Source of the DNA: Lamellibrachia satsuma
Lineage: Eukaryota > Annelida > Polychaeta > Sabellida > Siboglinidae
DNA: 64,000 nt
Direction: 5' to 3'
Assembly (NCBI GenBank): GCA_033239005.1
Contig: BSQZ01000006.1
Span: 3,843,501 to 3,907,500, forward strand
How positions within the stretch are numbered: the first letter of the stretch is position 1; every line of letters begins with the position of its first letter. The notes below the pieces were generated by a model. It was given only the letters and a program-made list of their open reading frames with translations. It was not told where the DNA came from and ran no database searches. The translations under genes and the position numbers were made by a program. This document shows, one piece after another, positions 52,389-62,577 of this stretch.

Positions 52389-52801
52389 AATTCTGGTCTG
52401 CGGTTTATGGTTTATTCACGAGCCACAAACCATGCGTGTACATTAAACAACGTGGTACTTTTCTGTCAAATTCAGGACCCGTCTCCAACTTAATTCTGGT
52501 CTGCGGTTTATGGTTTATTCACGAGCCACAAACCACGGGTGTACATTAAACTACGTGGTACTTTTCTGTCAAATTCAGGACCCGTCTCCAACTTAATTCT
52601 GGTCTGCGGTTTATGGTTTATTCACGAGCCACAAACCACGGGTGTACATTAAACTACGTGGTACTTTTCTGTCAAATTCAGGACCCGTCTCCAACTTAAT
52701 TCTGGTCTGCGGTTTATGGTTTATTCAAGAGCCACAAACCACGGGTGTACAATAAACTACGTGGTACTTTTCTGTCAAATTCAGGACCCGTTTCCAACCT
52801 A
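52389..52801. repeat. 103-bp tandem repeat, 4 copies
   Basis: AATTCTGGTCTGCGGTTTAT starts at about 52,389, 52,492, 52,595 and 52,698, with only a few substitutions between copies. Confidence 0.95.
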
Positions 52802-52829
52802 ATATGTTGATATATCGGTAATGTTCAAT

Positions 52830-52886
52830 GGTGCGTGCGTGCGTGCGTGCGTGTGTTGTGTGTGTGCGTGCGTGTGTGCGTCCGTG
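52830..52886. repeat. (GTGC)n/(GT)n microsatellite
   Basis: GCGTGCGTGCGTGCGTG followed by degenerate GT. Confidence 0.9.
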
Positions 52887-53410
52887 TATTTAAGACAGAA
52901 TCACATGAAGAATGACCAAAACATATTAATAGGTGGAAAATGGGGCCATTTCACGCAAAATGGTTATTACGTTGATACGAGTGAAAACTTAATTAATTGG
53001 TTGATTCGCAGAAGGGTTTGTGTTACGTTGTCTGTTGCCATCTTCGTTGCCTTGTTTGATGGGGTTTGTCCTTGAAAACGTAATATACGATAGGGACTAC
53101 TATATTTAAACCATACTGAGGATGTATTCCGATGTCTCACAACACCAGCAACAGAAACGTTCAAGAACGTCTTATGGTCGAACTGGTCGTCGGCGTCTAT
53201 CTAATGGAAATCGATCTGGTTCCACTGAACACTAAACTGGATGATACTTAAGGTGAGTATTACAATAACAGCCGCCGAGACCCGTACGTTGACAGATCTG
53301 ACACAGGCCAGACATTGGCTGTAATATTTTGTCTGAAATAAACATATATTGCAAACCGTAGACACGACGACGCTGCTAGCGCGAAGCCATTAGGCACGTG
53401 ATCGTGAGAG

Positions 53411-53890
53411 CAACGGTCCAAGACCTGCCGCTGTTGGAAGCAAGGGACGCACGTCGCAGCATTCTCTTGCAGCACCGTGCTGGCCGGGACTAACGGTCCA
53501 AGACCTACCGCTGTTGGAAGCAAGGGACGCACGTCGCTGTGTTCTCTTGCAGCACCGTGCTGGCCGGGACCAACGGTCCAAGACCTGCCGCTGTTGGAAG
53601 CAAGGGACGCACGTCGCAGCGTTCTCTTGCAGCACCGTGCTGGCCGGGACCAACGGTCCAAGACCTGCCGCTGTTGGAAGCAAGGGACGCATGTCGCAGC
53701 GTTCTCTTGCAGCACCATGCTGGCCGGGACCAACGGTCCAAGACCTGCCGCTGTTGGAAGCAAGGGACGCACGTCGCAGCGTTCTCTTGCAGCACCGTGC
53801 TGGCCGGAACCAACGGTCCAAGACCTGCCGCTGTTGGAAGCAAGGGATGCACGTCGCAGCGTTCTCTTGCAGCACCGTGCTGGCCGGGAC
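53411..53890. repeat. 80-bp tandem repeat, 6 copies, open in all six frames
   Basis: Units begin CAACGGTCCAAGACCTGCCG at 53,411, 53,491, 53,571, 53,651, 53,731 and 53,811, differing at one or two bases each. The monomer is GC-rich and lacks stop codons in every frame of both strands, so six overlapping frames of 127-222 codons exist. With an 80-bp period each frame cycles through all three monomer phases. No start or splice context supports coding. Confidence 0.93.
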
Positions 53891-55570
53891 CAAAAACACA
53901 GGAGGGCAGAAAAGTTAGATAAAGCCAAATTTTAATAACAAATGGAAGCCTAATGTGTCTCATCTTTAATCATATTCGTTATATTCAGCGGCCAGGTCTC
54001 GACACGATCTGTGAATGTTGCTGGTACTTTGAGAGACAGCTATTTTGTTTTAGACTTCTCCTGAAGAAACGGTGTGTCGTCATTACGCGTTCATGTTAAA
54101 TGGAATGTTAAACTTGCTGCGTTAACGACAACAGACGCCAATCATTGTGGCATGAGCCAGAACGACGGTGACAACCATCAACTGTACTAATATGAATCCA
54201 GTATTCTCAACATCAAACTGTCGTGTGTTGAATCTCACGAAGGTCACTGTGTCACTTTTAGTCAGGAAACGAAAACCGTACAGTAATAAAACATCCATTC
54301 ATTGTCCTCACTGAGAGTGAATATTCTCTTACATTTAATGTACACTGTCTTTTTACATTGTTTTGTTTTCATACTTCAACATTTTCATAACAATTTAATA
54401 GCTAAAAAACCTTCTGTTTTGTCTCCTCGTGGTGTCGTCTTCTCTAGTGTTGTTAAACCACGTCAACTAGGGGCTGACTTGATGTAGAACGTTTACAGTA
54501 ATCCTCTACCAGAACAAATCCTTATTACTGCGTGGGTGTAATTATCGTTTATCAGAAGTAAGTTAATCCGGATTATTCGAAACAGGAAACTACATCAATA
54601 GATTTACATTAAGAATATTGATATAATGAGAATACGAGAGAGGTATTGACAAGCATCAAGAATACATATTTTCTTTTATTTAATAAAGCAATATTTGCAT
54701 TCGAGCATTTGTTCAGAAGCACGTCACAAAATAATCTTTTTGTGTAATACGATAATGACTCTGTATAATGCATGAGACGGTAAATCAACAGTAAATCAAA
54801 AAATAACGCATTGATAACATGTTAATTACATATGTTAACTACACATGTTAACTACATATGCATATTATAACGACATTATTACATAACTTTCACAAGGAAA
54901 ACTTCCGAATATCACAGTTGGCTTGACTGAGTGTCATAACAACAACGACGCCTTGTCGCCTTCAAAGAGAGCAGAGACTGCTTAGCGTCGTTTTGCGCGA
55001 AACAACGTTAGAAGACAGCGTTCACGTGCGAATATTTGGCAGAATTATGTGTTGCCCATCCACGCCGAATCCGATTAAATTATATTATGTTCGTTATATT
55101 TATAAAGCAATGCCACTTTTCTGTTCTTCTGAATGGACCAGAACGTATGCGCGCGCATGAATAAATACGTAGATGCAATGGAGGGGGTGTGGGGAGGACA
55201 AACAAAGTGTGCAAGTATATACATAGGCCCCTATACGCGGAGAGCCTGCGTCAATGGTCGAAACTGTCAACAGGGCAATGTAATATACCCATCGACGACG
55301 TAAACGCTCTATGTGGAATCCATTGATTTCATTTCCCCGAAACAATTCAGAGCTAGGTTCATTTATTTTATACCACTAACTGCGGCACATAAAGTCAAAT
55401 ACTGCTTTCGGTAGCATAGCAGTTGGCTCAAATATGTCCTCACAGAACGTATTTGTGTCAGCGGTACCCACAACGTTAACTCGAACGAGTTGGACGCAAA
55501 AGAGATGCGATTTGCATTCACCGGAATATAGTGGAAACATACGCAGGAATAGGCGCAACAATCAACGGCT
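53891..55570. other. Spacer and 3' flank of gene 3
   Basis: No supported gene. On the minus strand a poly(A) signal AATAAA (plus-strand TTTATT at 55,362-55,367) lies about 205 bp beyond the stop of gene 3, giving a plausible 3' UTR. Confidence 0.45.
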
Positions 55571-55990
55571 TCACGGACGCCAAGTCTTAGCACTCGCTAA
55601 AACCGGCAAGTTGCCGCCAGGTGTCACTTCCGTTCGCGTTACCTCCGTCGGCTTCGTGTCAGACTTCGGATCAAGCGAACCGTTGTTGATGTTGGGCTTT
55701 GTCAGACCGTTGACGTTCTTCTGACGAAAGAAAGTCGACTCTCGCGAGAGGAATGACGACTCTCGCGCGAACGTGTTCCTCTCGCCCTGTCTCGGTGAAA
55801 GTTGATTGAGCGCCGTTGATTGGTTGGCGTGAGGCTGCCCCAGCGAAAACATCGAGCGCGTGCGGTTCAGCGTAGTTCCGGCGCGCAAGCGCTCTGATAT
55901 ACAGTCGGACGGGCGTCCCTTTGAACGCACCGTGTCCACATTGTTCCGGGCCGTGTAATCTCCGTGCGACACAGACACCGAGGTCTGTTG

Positions 55991-56022
<32 letters not shown>

Positions 56023-56794
56023 GTTGTTGTTGTTGTTGTTGCATCAGCGCCCCTTGGCGGCGACGCCTCATCTGCTGCTTGAGTTTGTTGTTCTCGTCGA
56101 GCAACGAATTGAACTCTTTCGTGAGCAGCGAGTGCCGGCGACTCTCGTTGCGTAATTCGGCGACCTTCTCGTCGAAGCTGGCCTGCACCAGCCCCAGCTC
56201 GCCCTGCAGTGTGGCGTTGGCAGCGTCTGCCTCGTCGCTCTGCCTCTGTGCGTGTCGCTGCTGGTCGCGCAGCACGTCCAGGTCGTGCAGCAACTCGATG
56301 TCGCGGTCGTTGAAGTTGCGCCGCTGCGCCCGACTGAGCTGGGCCGTCGCGGAGTCGGTCTCCTGCCTTGCCCTGGCCAGCGCCGCCTCCATCTCGCTCA
56401 CGTCCGCCTTCATCGCGTCGATCTGCCGCTGCATCGCGGCGTTCTCGTCTCTCAGCACCGCCTCTCGCTCCTCGACCCGTCGCTTCTCGTCCCGGTGTTT
56501 CCTCGCGACGGCCTCCAGGTCGGCCTTCAGTCGGTTGTTCGTCTCCTGCAGCGTCGCCACCCGGCTCGAGTTCTGCTGCTGTTGCGTCTGCGACGACGCC
56601 AGCTGCTTCTTGATGCGGTCGTTGCCGTCCGCCAGGCGGCGCATCTGGGCCATGATGTCGGCGTTGAGATTACGCAGCTGCGCGTTCTCGCTCTCCAGCC
56701 AACCCACAGCCTCCATGATCGTCTCTCGCGTCTTCTGCGACGTCGACCGGATGTTGTCGTGACGGAGCGTCAGCTGGTGGATGCGGTCGTCCAT
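55571..56794 (-). CDS. Coiled-coil protein gene 3 with polyglutamine tract (407 aa)
   Basis: The exon runs 56,804-55,571, entered by a strong acceptor (CTTGTCTCTGCCCCAG). I choose ATG 56,794 (MDDRIHQLTLRHDNI); upstream codons of the open frame precede the acceptor and are intronic. Residues 1-265 are a nearly continuous coiled coil (AQMRRLADGNDRIKKQL, LQETNNRLKADLEAVARKH, EFNSLLDENNKLKQQM). Next come RRRRQ, a Gln tract coded by mixed CAG/CAA (complement of 55,984-56,043), and a Ser/Arg/Asn-rich tail ending LASAKTWRP. A 5' non-coding or short coding exon must lie upstream (above 56,804) and was not found. No known family is recognised. The gene converges on gene 2. Confidence 0.87.
55984..56043 (-). 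repeat. Coding polyglutamine (CAA/CAG)n tract
   Basis: Two runs of mixed CAA/CAG codons, separated by one Lys codon, within gene 3. Confidence 0.9.
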
Positions 56795-56950
56795 GGCTGA
56801 GTGTCTGGGGCAGAGACAAGCGGGAGACGTCGTAACACAACAGCCAAATACAGTATTGAACATGTAATCAAATAATTCGTTTTCCTGATCAAACAATTTC
56901 TTATCACATCCAAAAGGTTTTTTGTCTATAACTTTCGCCGCCTTGTCGAG

Positions 56951-57115
56951 ATGGCTTTATCCTACCAGGATGTCATCACCATTAGTACAGATGAAACCAT
57001 CTTGGGAAGGTGGCGAAAGCTCTGCAGGCAAATAAAAACATTTTGGATACGATAAAAGAATTGTTTGATGAAGCACAGACACAAGATTCACTGTCTCCGA
57101 CCGACCACTTTCGAG
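56951..57115 (+). pseudogene. Possible frameshifted ORF divergent from gene 3
   Basis: ATG at 56,951 reads MALSYQDVITISTDETILG. After a one-base shift near 57,000 the frame continues VAKALQANKNILDTIKEL and FDEAQTQDSLSPTDHFR to a donor-like CGAG|GTATAG. Both halves look like one helical protein start exon broken by an indel (pseudogene, assembly error or chance). No family recognised. Confidence 0.3.
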
Positions 57116-57549
57116 GTATAGCAGCAACTCTCAAAACATATATGTATCCAGTATAATATGTAATATGTGCAGTGGCCTCTCATATATGCCGTTTCATATG
57201 CGAACAACGTAGAGAGGCAGTGGATATAAGGATCATCGGACATACAGAACAATTTGGGCATTTTCCAACATGTTCCGTATATAGCAAGAGTCCACTATTA
57301 TAATAGTACCACAAACACACGTACTGCTGTCGATATTTCGTATTCCTGACATAAACATCATGATGGATTCATACCTACCATAGTGTGTATTATGTTAACT
57401 GTGCGTTTTCGTCTTTCAATATTCATAAATAAATTCATCACGTGCCAGGCATCATTGCGACAACCAGTGGCAATAATGACTGATTCATTCACGCATTTTA
57501 TAACCCATAACATTGTAAAGGGTAGCTTTTAAATAGATTGATATCCACT

Positions 57550-57840
57550 TCTCAGGACCGGTGAAAACGCTTTGCCACTCACCCTGGCAGAACAGTTCGT
57601 TCCAACACCAACTCAACTTCTCTGGGAAGCATTCAGCCACTCTGCAATTACCGCATAAAGACTATTCGTTCACATATCTACCACTGTCTATAGATAGGTA
57701 CTCATTTATAAAGATGAGTTTAGTGAGACAACGTGGAGCGAACGAAATTGCCAACATTTAGAAACTCCAACCAGAGGATTCAAACTCCAGTCCCTTCGAT
57801 TGAGAAGTTTCTAATATAAAGTCAATCGTAGCTGATTGGG
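57550..57840 (-). mobile_element. SINE-like repeat related to the one at 21.5 kb
   Basis: On the minus strand a B-box-like GAGTTTGAATCC (about 57,780) is followed by TATAAATGAGTACCTATCTA (57,688-57,707) and a TAGACAGTGG tail, the same body motif as at 21,655-21,795. Confidence 0.5.
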
Positions 57841-57982
57841 ATAGTCTTGTGAGTCGCCGCTTAGCACAACGTGGACATCTTGAGTGCATGCTAAGACGAT
57901 TACTTGAACGTGAACGAAGATTGGGGCCTGCTTATGCGTTCAGCAGTGACACGATATCTGTTATTAGTTATAATATGGTTTC

Positions 57983-58170
57983 TTTTTCACGCCACCCATG
58001 TGTACCGCCATTTGTTATTACATTGTTATAACAATTAGCGATAAATATGGATGGTGTGAAAAAGAATCCCCTAGAGCTGATTTGTTATACACACCAGCCA
58101 TGTGTACCACTAATTAATATTACAATGTAATAACAATTAGCGGTACGCGTGGACATGGTGTGAATGATAA
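57983..58170. mobile_element. Pair of palindromic MITE-like units
   Basis: Copy 1 (57,983-58,066) has arms TTTTTCACGCCACCCATGTG and, reversed from its right end, TTTTTCACACCATCCATATT. Copy 2 (58,083-58,168) has TACACACCAGCCATGTGTAC against TCACACCATGTCCACGCGTA. Both share TAATAACAATTAGCG in the middle. Confidence 0.65.
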
Positions 58171-59130
58171 ATCATTGCATCGCTCATGTCATGTTTATAA
58201 TTTCCCCGTAGTTCAGTGAATGTTTGTTTATCGGGTGACAGAAAATCAGTACAAACGTCAGTGGTCCACCGCAGCGTTGGTCGCTCGTGTGGACGGCACG
58301 TGCGGCCGTTGTGGTATTAACTGCCGATACTAGGCACATTCCACTGCGTTGGTAATTATATCTTAGACGCAATCCAACGATAACTCGATTGTAACCTGCC
58401 GTGGAGCCGCAAACGTTATAATAATATAGAGCATTGCTCGCGGGTCAGCGAGGTTTTGTTTGCAGACATAATTATACTGTACGCATCGGCGCAGTGTAAG
58501 TCAAAGCACCGAATAAGCTTACTGGTAAATTATATCATCCAACGTAGTTAGCTGCAAATAGCTTACTAATGGATATTAGCTACAAGAGGAACACAAGGCT
58601 AATAAACTGCTCGGAGGAACTGTCAAGGTTCCGGCAAGCTCCTTACCTTACATCAAAGATCTTCTACAATTGTATAAGATCTTTGCTTACACCGCATTCA
58701 TGGCTCATGCTATAGCCCATAAACAGCTCTAGCAAAACTGTCCATTGTCTAAGCTGCATACCGTGCACTGAACTGATTGAAAGGTTACCAGGAATACCGA
58801 GTTGAATACTGAAGAGTGCAGATAGATCACCAAACGACAATGCCTCACACGTGAACGGTGACCTGCTGTGACGACCCTTGTGACCGTCGTAAGGCTTTGG
58901 CGAAGGGTGGTGACTGTTCAACTAGACGCTGATTCCTCTTATTATATCACCCATAGTTACTGCTATTTGTCACATGTTAGCACACTGTAACCAATTCTAC
59001 AAATAGTTCTTATATAAGTTTACTAACATGGAAGAGAGAATATGATAAGGGAGACAGGTGACATGTTTGTTTGTCTATCCAATCCAACGTTGAATCGACA
59101 GGCGCCGTTTTACACTTTTTCAAGTTTACA

Positions 59131-59162
<32 letters not shown>

Positions 59163-59330
59163 CATGTGTCAACATGTTTTCGACACAACGTGCAGTCCAC
59201 CGTGCATTGACATAGGAATACCGATTCCGTAGTAAAGCAGGAGTTGTATATCTTGCGTGGATCTTCTGCGATTCCACAAACAAATTATGCACAGTTTGAT
59301 TTCAGTAAATTGACGGTGAATCTAGAAGAA
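58171..59330. other. No gene recognised; (ACGC)n at 59,130-59,163
   Basis: Contains an 85-codon minus-strand frame (58,664-58,921) without recognised motifs, and a microsatellite. Confidence 0.4.
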
Positions 59331-59333
59331 AAG

Positions 59334-59376
59334 ATGTCGGGTACCACGGCACATGTTATTGAAATACGTATCCAAG
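59334..59376 (+). CDS. Possible start exon (low confidence)
   Basis: AAAAGATGTCGGG opens MSGTTAHVIEIRIQ and meets CAAG|GTAATG. No downstream partner exon found. Could be chance. Confidence 0.2.
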
Positions 59377-59619
59377 GTAATGAGCCTTAGTCCCATATCA
59401 CAGGTTACAACTGTGCGCATGTTCATTACAAAATACGTGTTTTTGTTGATCTGATTCCAGATTAAGAACATGTCAACCATTCAATTGTAGCACTTGTGTT
59501 GTCGTAGAGGAAGAACACACGTGGTAACTCGAGTAGCTGGGGCCCAGAAAACGATATATCTGGAAAAAATTCCGCCATGGGGATGACACTGTTATCAACC
59601 TTGGTGTTGACGGAAACCC

Positions 59620-59680
59620 ATATACAGTACATACACAGTACATATACAGTACATACACAGTACATACACAGAGAGAGTGG
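59620..59680. repeat. CAGTACATACA short tandem repeat
   Basis: Four to five copies of a 10-16-bp ACAGTACATACAC motif, related in sequence to the larger array that starts at 60.38 kb. Confidence 0.8.
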
Positions 59681-59771
59681 ACATTCCAGAAGGACAACAT
59701 ACGGGAGATTACAGAAAGACTTCAATGCTACATGATACAGGCTTTTGACAATCGCCTCAGACAACAACAAC

Positions 59772-59862
59772 TCTCAAGGGAGGGGCGCGTGTAATGTGAT
59801 ATCTCAAGGGAGGGTCGCGTGTAATGTGATATCTCAAGGGAGGGGCGCGTGTAATGTGATAT
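59772..59862. repeat. 30-bp tandem repeat, 3 copies
   Basis: Unit CTCAAGGGAGGGGCGCGTGT plus AATGTGATAT, three copies with one substitution. Confidence 0.9.
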
Positions 59863-60300
59863 ACATCCAAATCACAAGGATTTAAACAGGATTGAAAGAT
59901 CAGAGATGTCAAACAAGGGTCCTGGACACCAAGGCCAACGCATACAACTAGCGAAATGTCATTGACCTGATATTATATGTAGAAGAGATGTTGATATGAA
60001 ATTACCTAATAATAAAGAGCAGAACATCTGCGAACACTAATAAGTGAACACCGCAGTGGGAAACATGTATCGCGAGGCAGGTAGATCTGAGTTAGTGCAA
60101 TAAAGGATCGTGGCAGAGTAGATCGGTACAAGAACGCAAGTTACAAAAATCAACCTAGAAACAGCATGATGTTCTGTTTGTCTATGTCAGTGGACGGGGA
60201 CAGGTTTGGTGGTGACAATATGGTTGTGACAAACGTAAAATAAGCTGATTCCTGTATTAGGCCTACCACTACTCAAGAGGTGTTAGTTCTACAAAGGGCA
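59863..60300. other. No gene recognised
   Basis: Spacer between repeats; no supported frames. Confidence 0.4.
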
Positions 60301-60301
60301 T

Positions 60302-62577
60302 AGTTCAATAAATAAATCAATCAATCAATAACAAATATTTTTTCCGACTAAACGTTTACATAATCATAAATGTCATTAATAGAGTAACACTAGTACAGTA
60401 GTATGTACAGTACTACAGTAGTATGTACAGTAGTACAGTAGTATGTACAGGAGTACAGTAGTATGTACAGTAGTATGTACAGGAGTACAGTAGTATGTAC
60501 AGTAGTACAGTAGTATGTAAAGTGGTACAGTAGTATGTAAAGTAGTTCAGTAGTATGTACAGTAGTATGTACAGTAATACAGTAGTATGTGCAGTAGTAT
60601 GTACAGTAGTACAGTAGTATGTAAAGTAGTACAGTAGTATGTAAAGTAGTACAGTACTATGTACAGTAGTTCAGTAGTATGTACAGTAGTATGTATAGTA
60701 GTATGTACAGTAGTATGTATAGAAGTATGTACAGTAGTTCAGTAGTATGTACAGTAGTACAGTAGTATGTACATTAGTACAGTAGTATGTACAGTAGTAT
60801 GTACAGTAGTACAGTAGTATGTACAGTACTACAGTACTACAGTAGTATGTACAGTAGTACAGTAGTATGTAAAGTAGTACAGTAGTATGTACAGTAGTTC
60901 AGTAGTATGTACAGTAGTATGTATAGTAGTATGTACAGTAGTATGTATAGTAGTATGTACAGTAATATGTATAGAAGTAGTACAGTAGTATGTACAGTAG
61001 TATGTACAGTAGTACAGTAGTATGTACAGTACTATAGTAGTACGTACAGTTTATGTACAGTAGTACAGTAGTATGTACAGTACTACAGTAGTATGTACAG
61101 TAGTACAGTAGTATGTACAGTAGTACAACAATATGTACATTAGTACAGTAGTATGTACAGTACTATAGTATGTACAGTAGTATGTATAGTAGTATGTACA
61201 GTAGTACAGTAGTATATATAGTAGTATGTATAGTAGTACATTAGTATGTACAGTACTATAGTAGTATGTACATTAGTATGTACAGTAGTATGTACAGTAG
61301 TATGTGCATAGTTCAATAAATAAATCAATCAATCAATAACAAATATTTTTTCCGACTAAACGTTTACATAATCATAAATGTCATTAATAGAGTAACACTA
61401 GTACAGTAGTATGTACAGTACTACAGTAGTATGTACAGTAGTACAGTAGTATGTACAGGAGTACAGTAGTATGTACAGTAGTATGTACAGGAGTACAGTA
61501 GTATGTACAGTAGTACAGTAGTATGTAAAGTGGTACAGTAGTATGTAAAGTAGTTCAGTAGTATGTACAGTAGTATGTACAGTAATACAGTAGTATGTGC
61601 AGTAGTATGTACAGTAGTACAGTAGTATGTAAAGTAGTACAGTAGTATGTAAAGTAGTACAGTACTATGTACAGTAGTTCAGTAGTATGTACAGTAGTAT
61701 GTATAGTAGTATGTACAGTAGTATGTATAGAAGTATGTACAGTAGTTCAGTAGTATGTACAGTAGTACAGTAGTATGTACATTAGTACAGTAGTATGTAC
61801 AGTAGTATGTACAGTAGTACAGTAGTATGTACAGTACTACAGTACTACAGTAGTATGTACAGTAGTACAGTAGTATGTAAAGTAGTACAGTAGTATGTAC
61901 AGTAGTTCAGTAGTATGTACAGTAGTATGTATAGTAGTATGTACAGTAGTATGTATAGTAGTATGTACAGTAATATGTATAGAAGTATGTACAGTAGTAC
62001 AGTAGTATGTACAGTAGTACAGTAGTATGTACAATAGTACAGTAGTATGTAAAGTAGTACAGTAGTATGTACAGTAGTATGTACAGTAGTACAGTAGTAT
62101 GTACAGTACTATAGTAGTACGTACAGTTTATGTACAGTAGTACAGTAGTATGTACAGTACTACAGTAGTATGTACAGTAGTACAGTAGTATGTACAGTAG
62201 TACAACAATATGTACATTGGTACAGTAGTATGTACAGTACTATAGTATGTACAGTAGTATGTATAGTAGTATGTACAGTAGTACAGTAGTATGTACAGTA
62301 CTACAGTAGTATGTACAGTAGTACAGTAATATATACAGTAATACAGTAGTATGTACAGTAGTATGTAAAGTAGTACAGTAGTATGTACAGTAGTATGTAC
62401 AGTACTATAGTAGTATGTACAGTAGTATATATAGTAGTATGTATAGTAGTACATTAGTATGTACAGTACTATAGTAGTATGTACAGTAGTATGTACAGTA
62501 GTATGTACAGTAGTATGTACAGTAGTACAGTAGTATGTACAGTAGTACAGTAGTATGTACAGTAGTACAGTGGTATG
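60302..62577. repeat. AGTAGTATGTAC satellite, duplicated with 1,008-bp offset
   Basis: The array is built from AGTAGTATGTAC and AGTAGTAC units. A unique leader (AGTTCAATAAATAAATCAAT ... GAGTAACACTAGTACAG) occurs at 60,302 and again at 61,310. The following several hundred bases of array match almost base for base, so the leader plus array was duplicated as one block. Confidence 0.92.

Noticed and set aside
53260..53963. Six overlapping frames across the 80-bp repeat as a gene
   Set aside because: All frames are equally open, there is no domain, and near-identical DNA copies point to satellite expansion rather than protein selection.
55964..56800. Plus-strand frames opposite gene 3 (up to 227 residues, Ser/Leu/Arg-rich)
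   Set aside because: Antisense shadows of a GC-rich coiled-coil exon.
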